The position numbers and the translations under genes are program-made. 64,000 bases of DNA from Fusarium oxysporum f. sp. lycopersici 4287 (Eukaryota; Ascomycota; Sordariomycetes; Hypocreales; Nectriaceae). A model generated the notes under the pieces. It ran no database searches and had not been told where the DNA came from. It worked only from the letters and a program-made list of their open reading frames with translations. Where the stretch lies: contig NC_030986.1 in NCBI RefSeq assembly GCF_000149955.1, forward strand, positions 4,863,870 through 4,927,869, read 5' to 3'. Each line of letters starts with the position of its first letter. The first letter of the stretch is position 1. Of this stretch, positions 57,777 through 64,000 are shown in pieces.

Positions 57777-58595
57777 GCGGCCTCTAGCAAGTCATGATTC
57801 TTCGAAAACAAAATTTTGGGGACATGAATGTACAAAGACACGATTTTACGAAAGGATACAAAAATTTTCCCTTTTCTATGGCACCAGTCACAAAGGGCAG
57901 GCTCAGGATGGACGGTGACCAAACGGGTGCGGCGTGAACAGAAGGCGACGAAGTGATATCCCATGGTGTCGGAAACTTGCTTGGACTTTTTTTATTCTAT
58001 TTACTTTGGTTGTTTTTTGTTTCCTATGTTAGACCCAACCATATTTAGGCGTTCAATGCTCCACCACATGGAATGAGATCCAGGAGCTGATACATAGTTC
58101 TTTTGTTTCTTTTACTTTTACTTTGTCCCCTGATCAATTGGATTGTACGTTCTCATGATCAGATAATCCGATAGGAATTGAATAGTGAAATCAGGTATAT
58201 GCAAAATGGCCCGTGCTCGTGTGGTCTATGAGACTGCTCATATGTGAATCACGTCATGAAACCATCAGGATTCTGACTCAACACACTCACTGGTTTCAAC
58301 TTTGTGAAGCATGATGCGAGACAATAGTGCAGCTAGAACGTTGCGTGTTTCATAGCTTATGCTGGAGAAAAGATCGACGTGTCTGTCTATGAGGCAAGGG
58401 AAATATCCCAACAGGTACAATTGTAAAACAAAATGCCAAAACGCCCGCTTTCCATTCTTGATTTTGAACCAAAGCCGAAGCATAGTCCTTGCTGGGTTCA
58501 TTCAAGTCGAATAAACGCCAATCCATCTTGCCCAATGTGGCAGTGCGCTGTGATAAGTAGCATGACCATACATGTATGCTAGCAGGAACAGTATG
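57777..58595. other. Convergent 3' spacer
   Basis: About 0.8 kb between the 3' ends of the UPF0658 and RMD5 genes. Nothing recognisable is present. Confidence 0.5.
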
Positions 58596-59990
58596 CTATA
58601 GTCTGATCTGGATGGCATCCTTAAGGTGACCTTCTGTCGGGCAGTAGGGACACTTATACCGTGCTGCTTTCACTATGTTGTTCAGAGATTCGCGGCAGAG
58701 AACGTGACCGCAACTGAGCATCATGGGAGGGTTGTCTTGAGTTGTCTGCTCTTTACTTACGGGGCAGACAAAGATGGGATGATAGATCATAAACTCGGGC
58801 AGAGGTGTCGCGAAGGCAAGTTCGTTCTCTGTCGTCCATTCTGTCTTCTTCTCCCGCATATAAGTTGTGTATTTGATCAGGCGTGGAAGAGCGATGGAGC
58901 CTGCTGTGACGGCGATATAGAGAGGTGACTCCGCCGATAGGCCAAGCAGGGAGCAGAATTCGCGAGTGAACGACATGGCTACGTCCTCGAACGCTGACTC
59001 TGTCTCAAATATATGGCTGTAGGGAGATTTGGCCAGGTTAGGGGCGAACACCACAGCGCTGGAGAGTTGTTGTATCTCTAGCAAATGACGGTTCTGGAAA
59101 CGTGGGAAGTTCTGGCGAGCATAGTTAATCGCTCCGCCAAGTCCATTGGTCGCAGGGTCGTCAGGGAGACCGTTGACAGATGGACCTTTGAACAGCCAGA
59201 CATATTGGAGCTTGATAAGCTCAAATTCGAGTGTGCTTCCCCTGGCCTCAAGATGGACGCCGTTTGCGTGGGCCCAGCTGATGGCGGGTAGGAGGTTGTG
59301 GTCCTTGAGCTGCGAAAGGATGCTATACATTTCAGCGAACTTGTTTTGCAAATGCTCTGAATGTAGACCAGCCATTTCATCTTCTAAGTCATCCTCGCTT
59401 TCCATATCATCATCGCCATCCTCGTCTGTTTGTGAAATGGTGTGGGCTTCGCGGCCGGGAGGGTGATCTGTAGCTTCTTTGAGAAATGTCGAGGCGACAG
59501 AAAATTGACCTTCGCGAAGAAGATGCATGGCTATCGCACGGTTGATAAGTCGCGGGTGGTCCGCCATGGCATCAGTCTCCATAGGGAGTTCTCGGTGAGG
59601 AAGAGCCTGTGTCGGTCAGATGTCGTTGCCGTCAAAAGCTAGAGCTGATAGACAAACCTTATCGAGGGCCTTTCCAAAGGACTTCTGCGCCTTGGTAACA
59701 TCCTTTAGGTCTGTAGTGATTCGTTCGAAGCGGGCTTTGACCGGATTTTGCAGCGTCATCATAGCCATACCAGTTCGAGTCGCGTCTTGCTCTATTACAG
59801 TGGTTAGTTAGTGATAGTATCAGAAAAAAGCCAGCTCACCTTGAGCAATCTGCTCGCGAGCATTAGTAAGAAGTTCAATGACTTGATCTACATCATCGAT
59901 CGCGGATTTGAGTGTTCTGTTCCTCATACGAGCCAGCTCAACCATGAGCGGTGCAAAGGGCGAGACATGATCGTTATCAGCTTCCGCCAT
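58596..59990 (-). CDS. RMD5: RMD5/GID2-type E3 ubiquitin ligase subunit
   Basis: Three exons (59990-59840, 59791-59658, 59606-58596) give 431 aa. This is the RING-bearing catalytic subunit of the GID/CTLH complex, which in yeast marks gluconeogenic enzymes for degradation when glucose returns. The N-terminus is helical (MAEADNDHVSPFAPLMVELARM). A LisH-like segment follows (NRAIAMHLLREGQFSVASTF), then an acidic stretch (DEDGDDDMESEDDLEDE). CTLH/CRA helices follow (EMYSILSQLKDHNLLPAISW to REFCSLLGLSAESPLYIAV). The C-terminal degenerate RING reads CPVSKEQ, then LSCGHVLCRES, then RYKCPYCPTEG, and the chain ends KDAIQIRL. The RING form (CPYC, short end) matches RMD5/RMND5 rather than FYV10/MAEA. 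It is divergent from the STB6-like gene. Confidence 0.93.
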
Positions 59991-60775
59991 GGTTGGGGAC
60001 TATGTGGGGTTTTGAATCAGATGCAGAAGATATGATCAAGACCAAGAGTTATGTTTAACGCGAAGTGAAGGTTCAAAGTTCAGAGAGAGTCATGCGCTCA
60101 TCCAATAGCTAGGATATTCGACGGGTGGACGACAAAATACCCGTTGTGTTGAAGGTTGATGTCGTTTGAGGATTCAACGGTGACGGAACGCTCCGAGCTT
60201 GGATAAGAGAGACAGGTGCATTATCGCTATCGATAAGGGGGATACCGAGGCTTTGCTGTTAAAGGGGACCAGTCTCGCTCTCTTAATAAAGGTCAATTAA
60301 ACGAGAGTAGATTTTGGCTACGCTTTGACAACAGCTTCACTTTAATTAGGTACAATTTGCATATACAGCTGTTGAAAAAGCCTCTTCGACTCACCACAAC
60401 AACTATCACATATAAGGTCTTCCTCCTCATATAGCAAGTGACGACGAAAGTGTCGAGTGACCCCAGTCTCCCCCAGGGATTCACGTGGGGCTTCGTTGAA
60501 TTAGTGCCCCGCATTTAGCTTGTAAAGTCTTCGGTTGCGTCTGCGATAGGTACTTGAAGCAGGTACCGAGAGCTAACCTGGGAGCTATTGCATCACATGA
60601 AGGCCCTGTAATGTTAGTTGCCTCTCAGACCTGTTCAACACCGAAAAAAGGCCTCCCAAGACGCGCGCGCCTCAACGAAACTACTAGAGACGTCCTCTTG
60701 CTACTCCTCGCTCACCACGGGTGAGGATGAAGCTCGAGACTGCGTCTATCAAATACACGGGCCAATGACGACACC
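59991..60775. other. Divergent promoter region
   Basis: About 0.8 kb between the RMD5 and STB6-like starts. No gene or clear element was recognised; a CGCGCGC run occurs near 60663-60669. Confidence 0.5.
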
Positions 60776-63468
60776 ATGGCTTTCAGATTTCCAGATCCTC
60801 GACTTCGAGTCGACGATGAACTCTCGGCAGGCACCACCGCCAAGGGGTCTGTCGCCCGTACAGCGACCACCTCCAACTCTAGCACCACGCGAGAAAGTCC
60901 CCCAAACGGTATCCCTCCGTTAGAAGTTTCCGCATACAATGAAGTTGCAGATTCTCAGCCTCTACCGTCGCCGAGGCGCAAAAATCTTGTCTTTGCTGAT
61001 CCTTTCGCCTTTCGGTGCGTCGCGAACAAGCACTCCTGAAGCTTCCAAGGCTAACATAGCATCAGGTATCTCGAGGAAGGCAGCAATGTTGTCGTTGTCG
61101 AGCGCCGAGGCATTTTACGCGGATACGAGTCGTACCTAGTCGAACAATGGGCGTGTTCTCGAAAACCACCAACACTCCTGATCGTCACTTATACTGGAGA
61201 CGAAAAACACTCAGTCGTTGTCGGTGTGCTCTCTGTTCCAATAGACGAGAGTCTTTGGCCTCCAAGGCTACACTTCTACTTTGATCAACTCCAGGATTCA
61301 CATGCGCGGCCCAAGGAGACTGAGCTTGGAGAGCTTATGGTTACTAATCTGAGTAATTTTCCTTCGGCCCTCACCGTTATTATGGTACCTGAGGGTGATA
61401 TCCGAAAATATCGCTCCTCGTTCATCGTCAATGAGGATTTGAAACGGTTAGGATGTTCTGGGCGATCAGGCATGACTCTGTCAGATCCAACTGAAGCAAC
61501 GCAGCTCAAGTTCTTGCAGCTTTACAGGACGAGCGATCGAGTACCTGTTCCGCAAGCTGTAGTCGAACTTATCAAGCTTTGTCAAGTCACATTGTACATG
61601 TTTGACAAGCTGGGGCACCAATACATCGATGGACTTCTTTGCGACAAGACAGAAATGGCTATCAACAACTGGTGGATCGAAATTGGTGCTGAACACTATA
61701 ATTTTGAGCCTACCGATGGCATATTAGGCCCTAGTACGGTGGCGGCATTACTAGGCATGTTCATGGGTGCTCGAAATCGCCTTCATTGGTACGGTGCCCC
61801 AGTATCAAAGGACGTATTTGACCTAGAAAACACTAAGCGTGGTATTGGTCACTTTCAAAAATCACAAAAGCTCGAGAAGACGAGAAGGCTGGACCGTCAA
61901 ACTCTTCTCAAGCTTTACACTGTGTCTGCCAAGGCTGCTGCTGGAGAAAGTTGGGGTGTGCAGAGGGCTGTGAAATCAACGCTGACAGAGGTCGGAGGTA
62001 AAAGGGGTGAGCTTGTAATGGGGATGGTGTCAGGAAAAGACAAAGGAGGACTTGCTGATATCGAGACTCTCGACATTGGCACTTTTGCTAGCTTAGCATA
62101 CGGCGAACGGGCCAAATGGCTGTGGCATGGCAAGCCTCGGAGAAGCGTCGCTGAGCTACCACACCACAGTCCAGAACTGAGCAGCGCGGTGCCTTGGAAA
62201 GAGGAGGAAGCGAATCCAAACCCGAAACGAGTATATTCAGCGCCTGCTGAGAACGAACTGGATGCGAAGCGACTGGATGAGACTCCCGATGTTTACTCGG
62301 GCCACCCACCTGGTTCCGCCGTTAGTGTCGCTGATGGATCAGGTGACAAGGAGGCTTCACGGAAGAATATCTTCAAAGGTGTCGCTGGAAAGATGAACGA
62401 CGCTAGGTCTGGTTTTGGACGTATCAAGGATGTCGTTGGGGGAGGCTTACGTGGTCACAACAATCGACCTTCGGTTTCAACAAGAGATGACTTTTCAGAA
62501 TCGGGCCCCAGGAGTTCAAGCCAGGGGCTCACTCCAGGAACAACACAACCGCCAGCGCCCACACAAGGAGTGGGCAGAACCTTCACATGGAACAACAAAC
62601 CGCAGGAGTATCTAGCAGCGATGAAACGAGCAGACGCGGAAGGGGGAGCAGGTTTCCCACAGCTTTCGCACTTTGCGTCTACCTCAACAGTTGACATTAA
62701 GCAGCCAGCCTCGGCTCCCGTGGAAACTCAAAAGCGCGAGCAAGATGGGGAGTTATTTGATATTGGGGTAGAAGTGCGTAAGGATGTATTGTCCAAAGCA
62801 CCCTCCGCCGTTGGATCTCTCGTTGATGAGCATGACCTCCAGGGGCCTGTTCTGGATGCAGAACTCAACGATGATCTATCCAAAAGGGGGCTCTCGCGAC
62901 GACACAGTATTCAGTTATCACAGTGTCCGAACATGACCGTTCTCAACGAAAGTCGCTGGCCACGACGAATGTCATTTGGCGATGCTGAAGAGGCAGTATT
63001 GGAGTGGGAACCGCTTATCGATGTGGCAGATGCAGCGGATGACCTTGCCAATATTGAAGCATTCAATGACCTAGCTCAGCATTTTAACCAGTGCTTGGAG
63101 GAAATGAAGCACCGCATTGAGCCATGGGTCATAGAAAAGATCAGTGCAGTTGAGGCTCTCGATGAACGCTACGCGAAAGACAAGGAGGAAATGCATGCAC
63201 TCTACTACCAGCTGAACGAGGCATGCCAACGTATGCGTATAACTTCTCATGAGCTTCTTGCCGAGGAGCGGTCTCATCTCTTAGAAGGCCTTAAGGAGGT
63301 TGAGGCGCTCGTAGCTCGTCTCGATTATGAAATCAATGCTCTGTTACAAAAGGTGGTCGATGTCGAAGATGGTATTGTTACTTTTGAGAGGCAAGTGGAG
63401 GATATGGAGAACAGAGCTGAGGCTATTGAGAGGCCCAGCTTGAACCGAAGGTTGGCTTCACTGGATGT
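60776..63468 (+). CDS. STB6-like protein (partial, runs into gap)
   Basis: Exon 1 is 60776-61014. Exon 2 starts at 61066 and stays open to the assembly gap at 63469, giving 881 residues so far. The N-terminal part (80-400: LEEGSNVVVVERRGILRGYE, IVTYTGD, WWIEIGAEHYNFEPTDG) matches the fungal STB6-like family, named after yeast Stb2/Stb6, which bind the Sin3 corepressor. Residues 297-309 (DGILGPSTVAALL) and 339-365 (GIGHFQKSQKLEKTRRLDRQ) resemble the two halves of a peptidoglycan-binding-type repeat. The middle (about 480-640) is polar and disordered. The C-terminal part is a coiled coil (LEEMKHRIEPWVIEKISAV; EVEALVARLDYEINALLQK). A role in chromatin or transcription is inferred from the yeast name only. 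The first exon ends in FADPFAFR, next to the intron. Confidence 0.85.
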
Positions 63469-63978
63469 NNNNNNNNNNNNNNNNNNNNNNNNNNNNNNNN
63501 NNNNNNNNNNNNNNNNNNNNNNNNNNNNNNNNNNNNNNNNNNNNNNNNNNNNNNNNNNNNNNNNNNNNNNNNNNNNNNNNNNNNNNNNNNNNNNNNNNNN
63601 NNNNNNNNNNNNNNNNNNNNNNNNNNNNNNNNNNNNNNNNNNNNNNNNNNNNNNNNNNNNNNNNNNNNNNNNNNNNNNNNNNNNNNNNNNNNNNNNNNNN
63701 NNNNNNNNNNNNNNNNNNNNNNNNNNNNNNNNNNNNNNNNNNNNNNNNNNNNNNNNNNNNNNNNNNNNNNNNNNNNNNNNNNNNNNNNNNNNNNNNNNNN
63801 NNNNNNNNNNNNNNNNNNNNNNNNNNNNNNNNNNNNNNNNNNNNNNNNNNNNNNNNNNNNNNNNNNNNNNNNNNNNNNNNNNNNNNNNNNNNNNNNNNNN
63901 NNNNNNNNNNNNNNNNNNNNNNNNNNNNNNNNNNNNNNNNNNNNNNNNNNNNNNNNNNNNNNNNNNNNNNNNNNNNNN
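63469..63978. other. Assembly gap (510 N)
   Basis: A run of 510 N interrupts the STB6-like gene. The 22 bases after the gap (to 64000) are too short to interpret. Confidence 0.99.
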
Positions 63979-64000
63979 GCATTTTTTTAGGGTCATATCG

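Noticed and set aside
59146..59466. 106-codon plus frame inside the RMD5 gene
   Set aside because: Shadow of the minus-strand coding exon, which has clear domains.
1..64000. tRNA genes, transposases or CRISPR arrays
   Set aside because: Scanning by eye for B-box-like GGTTCRANYCC, transposase or integrase frames and regular repeat-spacer structure gave nothing convincing; a tRNAscan or TE search could still reveal diverged copies.

Overview
The window is nuclear DNA from a filamentous ascomycete, very probably a Fusarium (Sordariomycetes). Genes carry short introns (about 45-105 bp) with GTRNGY donors and YAG acceptors. There is a White Collar 2 photoreceptor partner (PAS plus GATA zinc finger), Zn2Cys6 and Clr5 regulators, and the spacers carry TACC/GGTA and TACGGAGTA motifs that I associate with Fusarium. 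From memory only, a surface-growth glycosyltransferase, WC-2 and RAD50 lie near each other in F. graminearum; I could not check this. No virus, CRISPR array, rRNA or convincing tRNA was seen.

Layout. 1-5659: gene-poor, with one possible decayed gene (420-665). 5660-7463 (-): a four-exon GT2 glycosyltransferase. 7464-19222: almost 12 kb without a convincing gene. 19223-20641 (+): a low-complexity protein whose frame continues 52 codons past its TAG stop. 21857-22765 (-): crotonase-fold protein. 23694-25777 (+): Clr5-domain protein. 26748-28699 (+): mitochondrial D-lactate dehydrogenase. 29675-30034 (-): small coiled-coil protein. 30408-31996 (-): UPF0183/PHAF1-family protein. 32928-34902 (+): amidase with a 17-nt microexon. 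35057-36179 (-): Q/G-rich five-exon protein. 37130-38768 (-): WC-2. 41484-45461 (+): RAD50. 46648-48468 (+), 48815-50387 (-) and 51277-53517 (+): an MFS exporter, a flavin monooxygenase and a Zn2Cys6 regulator, which may form a small functional unit. 56352-57776 (+): UPF0658 Golgi membrane protein. 58596-59990 (-): RMD5/GID2 E3 ligase subunit. 60776 onward (+): STB6-like protein, cut by a 510-base N gap near the end of the window.

Most genes are housekeeping or regulatory and alternate between divergent and convergent pairs. All multi-exon models were built by hand by matching splice sites to an unbroken frame; each was checked to sum to a whole number of codons. The most unusual signals are the in-frame stop with a protein-like extension, the amidase microexon, the odd first intron of WC-2, the peptidoglycan-binding-like repeat in the STB6 homologue, an overlapping upstream ORF on the Zn2Cys6 gene, and the large gene-free zone around the glycosyltransferase. 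I did not find a clearly new multi-gene system.
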